NCBI GenBank assembly: GCA_028289345.1
Contig: JANQQL010000015.1
Span: 1-64,000, forward strand
Length of the DNA: 64,000 nt
Source: Planctomycetota bacterium
GTDB lineage: Bacteria; Planctomycetota; B15-G4; SIAN01
Direction: 5' to 3'
The notes below the pieces were generated by a model. The model made no database searches. It was not told the origin of the DNA and was given only the letters and a program-made list of their open reading frames with translations. Below are positions 10,087 through 18,700 of the stretch, one piece after another. The position numbers and the translations under genes are program-made. Within the stretch, counting starts at the first letter, position 1, and every line of letters begins with the position of its first letter.

Positions 10087-10200
10087 TCAGGTGAGGGATT
10101 CGGCAGCTTCCGGAGACAGCTTCACGGACTCGACTTCCGGAGTCTGATAGGGACGCTTCTCTTCGACGAGGTTCTCGTCCTTGCGTTCTTCCTGAGACAT
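10087..10200 (-). CDS. Short precursor-like peptide (37 aa), candidate RiPP substrate
   Basis: A 37-residue open frame starts at ATG 10200 with a clear AGGAG ribosome site 8 nt upstream. The N-terminal half is highly charged (MSQEERKDENLVEEKRP). The second half reads YQTPEVESVKL then SPEAAESLT. The Y-x-x-P-x-V spacing resembles leader motifs recognised by PqqD/RRE domains, and the pattern P-x-V-x-x-V-x-L-x-P-E resembles small peptides that often sit beside radical SAM-PqqD genes. It lies directly upstream of such a maturase, in the same direction. There are no Cys residues and almost nothing after the motif, so the core may be very short (SLT end) or the modification may lie within VKLSPEAAESLT. 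Assignment as a substrate is inference from position, size, ribosome site and motif. Confidence 0.68.
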   Translation of the reverse strand: MSQEERKDENLVEEKRPYQTPEVESVKLSPEAAESLT

Positions 10201-10299
10201 GGGGGCAACTCCTGACTGAATTTCGTTGGTGGAACTTCGAAGTCCTTCAGAAGGTGTTTCCTAGCGGAACAATCCCGCACTGGACACCTCTCTTTCTGA

Positions 10300-10328
10300 C
10301 TCATCGCCCGATTCACGAAATCTGTCAA
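10300..10328 (-). promoter_or_regulatory. Candidate promoter of the precursor/maturase operon
   Basis: On the minus strand a perfect -35 hexamer TTGACA (10328-10323) is followed after 17 nt by GATGAG (10305-10300), a weak -10. It lies about 100 nt upstream of the precursor start and downstream of the GT-B-like gene. The peptide operon could therefore be transcribed separately from the polysaccharide-type genes above it. Confidence 0.35.
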
Positions 10329-10364
10329 GGCAAGTTTTTCCCGCTTCTCCCTGGCGCGGCCCGA

Positions 10365-11519
10365 TTACGGGCGGTTCTGACGCAAAACGGCCTCCACCGC
10401 GAGAATCTCCGCTACCGGATCCCGGGAGTCTTGACCCCAGACCATTTTTCGGACACCCGCCCGAGTGGAGTCCTCGGCCCCTGTCGCTTTCCGACAGGTG
10501 GCGACAATCTCGGTCGATTCCTCGCAGCGCGTCCCGATCCCTTGATCCCCGTAGCCGGAACGATCGAGGCCTTGATGATTCCCGAAGAGGACGACCGGCC
10601 GCTCTTGGTGCACCGCTTCCAGCAACGCGGACGAGTCTCTCCCCACCACCACGTCCGCTTCGTTCAAAGCTTCCCACAAGGGTCGCCGTTCGAGCCGAGA
10701 GTCTTCGATGGGCAACCGTTCCGACGAGGGATGAGGCTTCCACTTGGGTTGCAAGCCTTCCGCCTCCATCAATGCCTCCCAGAACGGTCGGGCTTCCCCG
10801 AAGAACTCCGAGTGAGCTTCTCCCAGGAAAAGAACCGCCAGCCGCGCGGTGGGTATTCGAGGGCGAGCCGGTCTCGTTTCGGCACGCATCCGTCCGGTCA
10901 CCACGGTGTTGTTTTCGTCGTAGATGCGCGACAGGGCGAGCAGACGGGCACGGAACCAGTGGCTCCACACGCACAAGACGTCGGCGGGCTCGACACCGCC
11001 GCCTGCCGCGGAGTCGTACTGATGGTTCCCGGAATGGAAGTCTCCGTGTTGGATCCCCAAGACTGGAATGCCCTTCGACCGAGCCGCCTTCAACAAAGAC
11101 TGCCCGGAGCCCGACTCATCGATGAGGAAGACGGAGTTCACTCGCGCCTGGGAAAGCACGAAACTCGCAATCCTCTGGCGCCATCGACGTCGTCGGGTGG
11201 CGTTCCACGGAGCGAGCAAGCGTGCGGTGCCAAGGATGCTGGCGTGAGAAACGAAGGGCCGCCGTTTCGCACGCCAGTTGCGCAACAGCCAGTTCCAAGT
11301 CAACGGAACCAGCGTGACTTCTCGCAATCTCCCGCGGTTCCGCAAGGCTTCGACCAGCGGTCCCATCTGTCCATCGCGGCCTGAGGAATCCAGGTCCGGG
11401 GCGTGGGTGAACACGAGAGATCCACCGCGCCCCATCCGCCAGAGGATCAAGGTCCCCACGCTTAGGATCCCATGGAGGACGAACAGCAGTGCCCGGTTCA
11501 GGAACGCCACCACGTTCAC
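10365..11519 (-). CDS. GT-B-like glycosyltransferase / capsule-type polymer transferase
   Basis: 384 residues, starting at a GTG (11519) that overlaps the stop of the upstream fusion gene by 4 nt (GTGA). The N-terminus has a membrane anchor (VVAFLNRALLFVLHGILSVG). The C-terminal half carries VLGIQHGDFHSG, VTGRMRAE, PKWKPHPSS and VVVGRDSSALLEAV. A K-P-H-P motif followed by an S-S-x-x-x-E-A motif is typical of the GT-B fold in sialyl-, KDO- and glycerol-phosphate-type transferases that act on capsules and teichoic-like polymers. The donor cannot be told from sequence. It belongs to the same minus-strand set as the flippase and GT8-like gene, which suggests work on a surface glycan at the cytoplasmic membrane. 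A short hairpin (GCCCG-ATTA-CGGGC, 10359-10372) surrounds its stop codon. Confidence 0.6.
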   Translation of the reverse strand: MNVVAFLNRALLFVLHGILSVGTLILWRMGRGGSLVFTHAPDLDSSGRDGQMGPLVEALRNRGRLREVTLVPLTWNWLLRNWRAKRRPFVSHASILGTARLLAPWNATRRRRWRQRIASFVLSQARVNSVFLIDESGSGQSLLKAARSKGIPVLGIQHGDFHSGNHQYDSAAGGGVEPADVLCVWSHWFRARLLALSRIYDENNTVVTGRMRAETRPARPRIPTARLAVLFLGEAHSEFFGEARPFWEALMEAEGLQPKWKPHPSSERLPIEDSRLERRPLWEALNEADVVVGRDSSALLEAVHQERPVVLFGNHQGLDRSGYGDQGIGTRCEESTEIVATCRKATGAEDSTRAGVRKMVWGQDSRDPVAEILAVEAVLRQNRP

Positions 11520-13135
11520 TTCGGCCGCTGGAGTACGGCGTAGCCGCGCACCTGACCACTGAACCGTTCGTAAGCGCGCTGATCCCGATGCATGGCGATC
11601 ACTTTGAACCCCGCGTCCTCGAACTCCCGTCGCGCGAGGTTCGGATGCGGGAACAAGTGGATCGGTTCGTTCAGGAGGAACAGGTCCCCGCGTTGGTGAT
11701 CCGGATTGAGGGACTCCATCAGGCGACGACCCGGTGGCGGTTCCAGGGTCCCCGGGGGCAAGTAAGCACTCAAAAAGGTCACCCAGAGATGCCCCCTCGG
11801 TGCCAGGTGGCGCCAGGCGCTGCGCAACATGGCAACCCGTCGCTCTCGAGGAAGGACCATGTTGTAGAGGCCTGAAAAGATCACCACCAAGTCGAACCGT
11901 TCCCGGTCGAGGTCGAATTCCTGAGCTTCCCCCTGCAAGAATTCGACGGCAGCCCCTCGCTGTTCCGCGAGCTGCCGGGCTCGGGCCAACATCCCCTCTT
12001 CTCGGTCCATTCCGACCACTTCGAATCCGCGCTCCGCCAAAGCGAAGCATTCCCGTCCCGGACCGCACCCGACGACCAGGGTGCGACAAGGATCCAGGGG
12101 ATGATGGGTCAAGACCAGCTCTTCCAGCGGCGTCAGTCCCGCCTCGAGGTTCTCCTCCAAGGAAGTGAACGATTGGACGGATTTGGTGGCGTAGAGCCGG
12201 GTTCTCAAGTCGTCCATTTCTTCGGCGGTCATCCAAGCGACGCGCCAACGATCGAGCCGTTGCCCCATTCGTACGCTGCCGCGCTCCAGGCGGCGGAGCA
12301 CAGCGCGCATCCAACGAATCGGTTGGATGATGGCTCCCCGCAAGAGAGAAGGGCCCCGGAAGGAGCGTCGCAACCAGGCAAACAGAGTGGGTTGCAACAC
12401 CGCCAACGCCACTCCATGAACTCGACCCGCAAGCCAACCGACCCAGCGTCTCCAGCCCGTGGACACATGAGTCCAGCGCCCCTTGACCTCCACTCGTTGC
12501 ACGATGCCGAGGAAGTCCTCGGGAGTCACACGGTCGATCCTCGCTGCCGAGTCCCCCCGAGTCTTCAAGTGATCTTTCTCGCGAGCAATCACTCGATGAG
12601 CGACCAGATGATCCTCCACCAGATACGCGGCCACCTGTCCGAGTTTCGCCTGGGTCCAATCGACGGTCTCGATCTGCAAGAGCGACTGGTCCGGGAGCAA
12701 GGGACGCATGCTTCGGCCTCGAGCACGAAACCGGAATGACAGCTGGCGCCTCGCCAGCTCACGAAGTACGAAGGCGAACTCAGCCTGTCCCAAGGATCCG
12801 TTCGAGGAAGGTTTCGTCGGCCGCTGTTCGGACAATTGGCTCGGGGACACTTCGAACGCACAAGCTTCGTCGTTGGGTGGGTAGCTCAGACCACGTTGCT
12901 GCAAGTCGCGAACGTATTCCTCAAGATCCTGAGCAGCCTGATCTGCGGACGCTCCCTGCTCCTCAAGGGCTTCCCGGGCGGCTTGCAGGGAACCCGAGTC
13001 CCTCCCCAATTCCCAAAGAGACCGAGCCGACCCGCGCAAGATCGCGGCGCGCTCCCAGTCCGCCACCCCCTCCTGGGTCGGAATCACGACCAGGGGTGGG
13101 GTCAGCAACAGTTCCGAGGAACGAGGTTCCGCCAA
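11516..13135 (-). CDS. Three-domain fusion: PqqD-like, S26-type signal peptidase, SAM methyltransferase
   Basis: 539 residues with three separable parts. Residues 5-86 look like a PqqD peptide-binding domain (WELGRDSGSLQAAREALEEQ, ending LQQRGLSYP). Residues 115-220 look like an S26 signal peptidase of the Ser/His (SipW/ER) kind, with nucleophile region RGRSMRPLLP (Ser142), GQVAAYLVEDHLVAHRVIA (His180) and KTRGDS (Asp195). Residues 300-539 are a class I methyltransferase with motif I VVGCGPGREC and VVGMDREEGM. A hydrophobic stretch near 240-255 could anchor it. The start is a TTG (13135) with AAGGGAG just upstream; no ATG exists in frame after the stop at 13199. It overlaps the next gene by 4 nt. 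I know of no characterised protein with this architecture. Leader binding, leader cleavage and methylation by one polypeptide is an inference. Confidence 0.8.
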   Translation of the reverse strand: MAEPRSSELLLTPPLVVIPTQEGVADWERAAILRGSARSLWELGRDSGSLQAAREALEEQGASADQAAQDLEEYVRDLQQRGLSYPPNDEACAFEVSPSQLSEQRPTKPSSNGSLGQAEFAFVLRELARRQLSFRFRARGRSMRPLLPDQSLLQIETVDWTQAKLGQVAAYLVEDHLVAHRVIAREKDHLKTRGDSAARIDRVTPEDFLGIVQRVEVKGRWTHVSTGWRRWVGWLAGRVHGVALAVLQPTLFAWLRRSFRGPSLLRGAIIQPIRWMRAVLRRLERGSVRMGQRLDRWRVAWMTAEEMDDLRTRLYATKSVQSFTSLEENLEAGLTPLEELVLTHHPLDPCRTLVVGCGPGRECFALAERGFEVVGMDREEGMLARARQLAEQRGAAVEFLQGEAQEFDLDRERFDLVVIFSGLYNMVLPRERRVAMLRSAWRHLAPRGHLWVTFLSAYLPPGTLEPPPGRRLMESLNPDHQRGDLFLLNEPIHLFPHPNLARREFEDAGFKVIAMHRDQRAYERFSGQVRGYAVLQRPK

Positions 13136-13152
13136 AGCATCTCCCTTGCAAG

Positions 13153-13272
13153 CTAACCCAGCTTCATCATGACGACGATTTGCATCCTCGACGGATCGTC
13201 AACGAGGCGTCCAGAGAAAACCACGTAAGCCCTCGCCAGAGAACTTTGGCTCATTCTCACAACGACCTTCAT
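13153..13272 (-). CDS. Possible 39-aa small ORF upstream of the PqqD-peptidase-methyltransferase gene
   Basis: An ATG-initiated frame of 39 codons (MKVVVRMSQSSLARAYVVFS ... then QIVVMMKLG) ends 17 nt before the TTG start of the fusion gene, in the 180-nt gap after the flippase gene. Upstream spacing to a ribosome site is poor. Position immediately before a peptide-processing protein makes a second substrate or a leader ORF conceivable. Codon third positions are about two-thirds G/C, which is not informative. Low certainty. Confidence 0.25.
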   Translation of the reverse strand: MKVVVRMSQSSLARAYVVFSGRLVDDPSRMQIVVMMKLG

Positions 13273-13315
13273 GAACCATCCGGGTGGAAACACACGATAG
13301 GCGGGCTCGGGTCGT

Positions 13316-14563
13316 TCAGCGACTCTCGACTTGGCGTCTCCGAATCATCACCCAGCTCACCACCAGCAGTGCTCCAAACAGTTCGGTGACGCACGTCGCG
13401 GCCGCCGCTCCGGAAGCTCCCTGCCGAGGGATCCACCAGGCGTTCGCCACCACGTTGGCGCAGAACCCAAGCGCTGTCACCCAGGCCCAGGCCGAGGCGG
13501 CCTTGGCGGCAATCAACGTCATGCCGCCCAGGGTCGACACCGCATGTCCCACGAACGCGAACGCCAGCAATCGCAACACCTGCACCGATTCTTGATATCG
13601 GTCTTCCGGGTCCAGCAACTCCACGACGAGGCCCGCCAAGGGGAAAGCGAGGCCCGCGCCGAGCAACGACGCCGCCGCGGTCCGAAACAGCCACTTTCGG
13701 AACAGGGGAATGCGCTGCCCCGCATCCCGTGCAAGGACCGGAAGCAAAGGGCCGAGCACCACCGCCGGCAGGGTCAGAGAGAATGCAAACAGACGAAACC
13801 CCAGGTTGTAGACGCCCGTGTCGTGGGCACCTCGCAGATGGCGCAGCATGACCGTGTCGAGATGAAAGGTCAGCAGCCCAAACACGGTTGCGAACGCCAG
13901 GGGGTAGGCCCCCCCAAGAAACTCTCGCGCCTCTCGAAGCGACCAAGATCCGGCCGGCCGCTGCCAGCGCAGAGAGCGTAGGAACGTCACGGTTTGGGAG
14001 AAAGCCGGGGTCGCCGCTGCGAGGATGACCACGACTGCAATGGAGAGCTGATCGCGACTGGCGAGGAACAGCAGCACGAAGAACAGTGCAAGTTGTCCGA
14101 GCACTCGGACGATCAGAGGCTCTGCTACCCGTTGGCGCACGTGAAACACCGGGTCCCCGCTCTTCAGCGCGGAGGCCAGCAAGAACGGACAGATGGCGAG
14201 CAAAATCCACCGGGTCTCCCCGTGCTCGGACCACCAGAGAAACCCGCCGAGCAAGCTGGCACATCCCCACGCGGCAACCGTGCGTAAACACAGGAGCGCA
14301 CTCAGCGTGCGTGGCGCGGTCGATGGCGAACGAGCAAGCTCCGCCGTGGCCCAATCGTTGCCTCCGAAGCCGATCAGAACCCGAACCAGGTTGCCGAGGG
14401 TGAGGGCGTAGCTGGCGATGCCGAACTCTTCGACGGTCAGGTGGCGGGTCAGCAAGACCACCAAGGCCACCCCGACCAGACCACCGATGATTCGCGTGAC
14501 GAGTCCGAGCAACGCTTGGCTGCGCTCGGCGGTCCCTTCGATTGGTGGAAGAGATGCCGTCAT
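13316..14563 (-). CDS. Polysaccharide flippase (Wzx/MATE-like, MOP superfamily)
   Basis: 415 residues, almost entirely hydrophobic helices, about 12 predicted membrane segments, with the N-terminal pattern LLGLVTRIIGGLVGVALVVL followed by LTVEEFGIASYALTLGNLV. This 'E-x-F-G-x-x-x-Y-A' signature is characteristic of oligosaccharide flippases of the polysaccharide biosynthesis (RfbX/Wzx) family, and the length is normal for it. The expected role is movement of a lipid-linked sugar intermediate across the cytoplasmic membrane. It begins 3 nt after the stop of the GT8-like gene, so the two are co-transcribed, and its direct neighbours include another glycosyltransferase-like gene. Confidence 0.85.
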   Translation of the reverse strand: MTASLPPIEGTAERSQALLGLVTRIIGGLVGVALVVLLTRHLTVEEFGIASYALTLGNLVRVLIGFGGNDWATAELARSPSTAPRTLSALLCLRTVAAWGCASLLGGFLWWSEHGETRWILLAICPFLLASALKSGDPVFHVRQRVAEPLIVRVLGQLALFFVLLFLASRDQLSIAVVVILAAATPAFSQTVTFLRSLRWQRPAGSWSLREAREFLGGAYPLAFATVFGLLTFHLDTVMLRHLRGAHDTGVYNLGFRLFAFSLTLPAVVLGPLLPVLARDAGQRIPLFRKWLFRTAAASLLGAGLAFPLAGLVVELLDPEDRYQESVQVLRLLAFAFVGHAVSTLGGMTLIAAKAASAWAWVTALGFCANVVANAWWIPRQGASGAAAATCVTELFGALLVVSWVMIRRRQVESR

Positions 14564-14566
14564 GAA

Positions 14567-15391
14567 TCAACCAGACTCGCGGCTTGCATACTTGTTCCAG
14601 TACGGATGCATCCCCTGGGGCCGTGGCATTCGCGGGTCGAACTTGTCGCATGCCTCGCGGATCCACGAACCTTGGACGTGTCCCGCGTCCAGCGCGCCCC
14701 GAAGCGCAGACTCCCATCGATCTCGAGCGGGGTGCTCGGGGTAGAACCAGGGTTGAGTGGAGACGCGGGTGAAGTGCAGAAGCTTGGCCCGCGGATCATG
14801 GAAACGGTCGGCTTGTCCACCGCGGCCATCCATCACGTTCCACCAAGAGTCCAAGGCAACTGGCGCCGGGGTCAAGTAGCGCAGATGCATGATGTCGTCG
14901 TTGCGGGCTTCGGTGGGAGAGGATCCCAGCTCCTGGCGAATGCGCTCCATGGTCCACAGTCGGTTGCGCGCCCTCTCACAATCGATGACCATGACGGAAC
15001 TCTCGGCCAGCGTCCGCGTGCCGAACCATGGGAAACCCAGAAATCGGTTGCGGTGCTCGTAATAGGTGCAGGCGACGCAGTCCTCGTTCGAGGCTTCGTC
15101 CAGCGCCGACCAAAGCTCTCCGACGTCTCCCAGGCACAGCTGATCGGCATCCAGATAAATCGCCTTGCCACGAAACTCGAACGTCTCGGGGATCCGCCAG
15201 CGCAGAAGTGAGAACCCGGTGTACGGCCGCCAACCTTCCACCTCCTGGAGGCTCTCACCTTCCTGCGGATGGAACTCGACCGTCGCCTCTGTCCCCAGGT
15301 TCTCGCGAATGCTGTGTTCCAGCACTTTCTCCGCCACGCGCATCCGTGTCTCGGTACCAATGCAGACCCGAATCGGAGAGAGATGTGTCAT
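14567..15391 (-). CDS. Glycosyltransferase, family 8-like
   Basis: 274 residues. The N-terminus RVCIGTETRMRVAEKVLEHS and the metal-binding segment KAIYLDADQLCLGDVGEL (D-x-D) are typical of GT8-type retaining transferases with a GT-A fold, which use nucleotide sugars. Further downstream, NDDIMHLRYL and a C-terminal KLLHFTRVSTQPW (the 'H-F' motif coordinating the metal) also fit. It is the first gene of the minus-strand surface locus and is followed 3 nt later by a flippase gene. Acceptor and sugar cannot be predicted. Upstream is the divergent kinase gene, with about 400 nt between them containing one copy of the dispersed repeat. Confidence 0.78.
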   Translation of the reverse strand: MTHLSPIRVCIGTETRMRVAEKVLEHSIRENLGTEATVEFHPQEGESLQEVEGWRPYTGFSLLRWRIPETFEFRGKAIYLDADQLCLGDVGELWSALDEASNEDCVACTYYEHRNRFLGFPWFGTRTLAESSVMVIDCERARNRLWTMERIRQELGSSPTEARNDDIMHLRYLTPAPVALDSWWNVMDGRGGQADRFHDPRAKLLHFTRVSTQPWFYPEHPARDRWESALRGALDAGHVQGSWIREACDKFDPRMPRPQGMHPYWNKYASRESG

Positions 15392-15587
15392 GTCGAGTCA
15401 GAAACTCCCGCGCCCTGATTCCTCGATCGCCGCCGTGCCGATTCTCCCCCAGCCCTCGATCTCCCCGAGACCGCCTTTCGCAAGAAGGAAGAGGGACAAC
15501 TTTCTACAGGCCACCGCCGTGGGGCATCGATTCTCAAAAAATTGTGCCTTTTCGAGTCCGCCGGGGCCTCGGAAAATCGCGTCACCC

Positions 15588-15710
15588 AGCTGGACGTGGA
15601 AGAAGTCTCTCCGCGTCCGATCAGGTCTTTGCCTCTCAGTCTTCGTCCTCGACTCGTCGACGAATTCATCGATTCGCCCGCGGCCCGATGCCTCGGCTGA
15701 GACGAAAACC
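15588..15710 (+). repeat. Dispersed repeat, copy A
   Basis: About 120 bp aligned by eye with copies at 25896-26011 (opposite strand) and 53598-53716. Shared blocks, in order, are AAGTCTCTC, GTCTTCGTCCTCGA, the stem ACGAATTCATCGATTCGCC and CCTCGGCTGAGACGAAAACC. Unlike the other two copies it lies in a divergent intergenic region, between the GT8-like and kinase genes, and does not begin with a gene's stop codon. Its 5' part is the most diverged. Confidence 0.65.
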
Positions 15711-15788
15711 ATTCGATCGGACCGACGAGTCCTTCCTCGACGACCAACTCGGAACGAATCCGTTCCTCCCGCCAGGCCCGATCTGCTC

Positions 15789-18700
15789 ATGACCCAAGAC
15801 GTATCTCCCCGCGCCCGCGAGCTGTTCGAACAGCTCTCCGAGCTCCCCGCTGATCAACGGGCGGAGCGTCTCGACCAGTCGTGTGCCGAAAACCCTGCGC
15901 TTCGTTCCGAAGTCGAGGACCTGCTCCGCAGTTTCGACGCGGCGAGTACGTTCTTGGAGACACCTGCCGCCGAAGACTCCCGCATCTGGGAGGAGGACTC
16001 GGACAGTGACGGAGTCCAGGACGCCATCGGCCAGAAGATCGACGGCTTCACGGTCCATCGGTTGATCGCCACCGGAGGGATGGGCGCGGTGTACGAGGCG
16101 TCCCAAGATCACCCCGCGCGTCAAGTGGCTCTCAAGATCCTGAAGCCTTCCGCCGTCAGCCCTTCCAGCCTGCGGCGCTTCGAATTCGAATCCGAGATTC
16201 TGGGGAGACTTCGCCACCCCGGCATCGCCCAGATCCACGCCGCCGGCACCTTCAAGAACACCCACGGCGCCACCCAGCCCTACTTCGCCATGGAGTTTCT
16301 TCCCAAGGCGAAGACCATCATCGACTACGCGAGGGACGTGGGCCTCCGCCGGGAAGACAAGGTTCGTTTGTTCCTCGGTGTGGCCGAGGCGGTGCACCAC
16401 GGTCATCAGCGAGGAGTGATCCATCGGGATCTGAAACCGGGCAACATCCTGGTCGATGCCGCCGGTCAGGCCAAGGTGATCGACTTTGGAGTTGCGCGCT
16501 CCACCAATGCGGACTTGTTGACCACCACCGCGCACACTCGAACCGGGCAAATCATTGGCACCCTTGCGTACATGAGCCCGGAGCAATGTGACGCCGATCC
16601 GGAAAACCTGGACATCCGCAGTGACGTGTACTCGTTGGGAGTGGTTCTGTACGAGTTGATCTGCGGAGAGCTGCCGTACCAGATTCAGGGAGCGGGGCTG
16701 ATCACCGGAGCTCGGATGCTACGAGAACAGTCGCCTCGGCGACCCCGCAGCTTCGACCCGTCACTGCCTTCCGATCTCGAAGCGATCCTGCTGAAGGCCC
16801 TCGAGAAAGCCCCGGCCGAACGCTACCAATCGGCCGATCAGCTGGCCGAAGACTTGCGGCGTTTCGTCAATCACGAACCGGTTCTCGCCAAACCCCAAAG
16901 TCGCTTCTACCACCTCCGCCGGTTCGCCCAACGGAACCCGGCCTTGATGGGCGCGTTCGCGCTGCTGGTGGTGGTGCTGATCGCCGCAACGGCAATCAGC
17001 GCAAAGTTCGCCCTTGACGCCAGTCGCGAGATCAAGCTGCGCCGTCTCGCCGAAGCGGCAGAAGCGGAAAAGCGAACCGAAGCGGAACAGAATCACGCGG
17101 TGGCGGTGACCATCAACAAGTTCTTGGTCGAGATGCTTGGCCAAGCCAGCCCCCACCAGAACCCCAATTCCAAAGAGACCACGATTCGGGAAGCCGCTGA
17201 CTTCGCGGCCAAGAAAATCGAAGAGTCGGACCTGGAGCCGATCATTGTCGAAGGGCGAGTGAGGAACCTTCTCGCCAGCTTCTACCGCGGCTTGGGAGAC
17301 TACGAAGGAGCGGCAGTTCACGAAATCGAAGCCATTCGGATCTTGGAGCAAGAGCTAGGAGCGGAACACCCGGACACTCTGGTGGCCATTTCCCACCGTG
17401 CTCATCGTCTCATCGAAACTGGCAACTTCGAAGAGTCCATGAACTCGTTTCAAGAGATCCGGACGAGAATGGACGGCGCGGTCGACCTGCCCCTGAACCT
17501 TCGAGTGAAGGTGCTGAACGACCTGGCTCTCGCAACCCTCCAGGCACGCGGCCCCGAGCCGGCCTTCGACATTCTTCAAGAGGCTCTCGCGATCGTCGTG
17601 GACGCAGAGGCCGAGGCGTCCACGGAAGTGGTGTCGGAAACCCACCAGAGTCTCGGGGGGGTCTATGCCCGGCTCGGAAAGTACCAGGACGGGGAACGGG
17701 AGTATCGAGTGGCGCTCACGATGCGCCGGGAAGCGTATGGCAACAATCACTCCACCGTGGCCCAAAGCCTGAACGGGCTTTCGGAGATGATGCAGAGACT
17801 GGGCCAACTCGAAGAGTCCGAGCGCCTCGCCCGAGAATGCTTGGCGGTGAGCGAGTTCATCTATGAGCCGGGGCATCCACGCATCGCCCGTGCAATCAAC
17901 AATGTGGCGATCCGGTTGCAAAGCCGCGGCATGCACGATCACGCCATTCCCTACTTCGAACGGGCGGTTGCACTCTGGCGCGACAACTTTCCCGACGGTC
18001 ACCCCGATTTGGCGACCGGCCTGCTGAACCTCGGGGCCGTGATGTACGGCCAGGATCGGTTCGAAGAAGCAGAGCAGTACTGGCTCGAGTCTCTGGAAGA
18101 AGCCGAGCGCGTCTTCGGGGACCACAATCACCCGGTTCTGGCGACCATCTTGGAGAACCTGGGTGACCTCCTCTCGTCCACCGAACGTCGCGGGCAAGCG
18201 GTCTCGAGATACGAAGAAGCTCTCGAGATCCGAAGAGCGCTGGACGGAACCGATCCAGTCCAGGTCGGTCGTTGCTTGACCAGCCTCGGGATTCAGTGCA
18301 GCGCCACGAATCAATTGGACCGGGCAGAGGTCGCATTCGTCGATGCTCTGGAAACAATGCGCGGGCTTCCGCTGGTGCACCCCGCGTTGCAGCGAACCCG
18401 CTACGCGTTTGCGACCTGCCGTTTCAAGCGCACCCTTGACCTACCGCGGAACAGCCCGGAGCGCGTCAGAATTCTCACCGAGGTGGCTGATCTGATCCGA
18501 TTGTCAGTCAGCCCCGCCGAAGCAATCCCCCATATCCAGGAAGCAATCCGCGTTTGCGAAGAACTCGGCGAACAGGATTCGGTGCTCGGGCTGCAAGCCA
18601 AGAGCGTGTACGGGGCCAGCCTCCTGAACAACAATCGATTCGATGATGCAGAACACTACTGCCTGCATGCCTTCTGGACCCTGAGCGAACTCGACGACGT

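Noticed and set aside
10122..10328. 68-codon minus-strand frame upstream of the maturase
   Set aside because: It covers the promoter and is out of frame with the better supported 37-codon precursor, which has the ribosome site and leader-like motif.
13269..14717. 482-codon minus-strand frame overlapping the flippase gene
   Set aside because: It reads Arg/Ala/Gly-rich low-complexity sequence in the wrong frame of a clear membrane protein gene.
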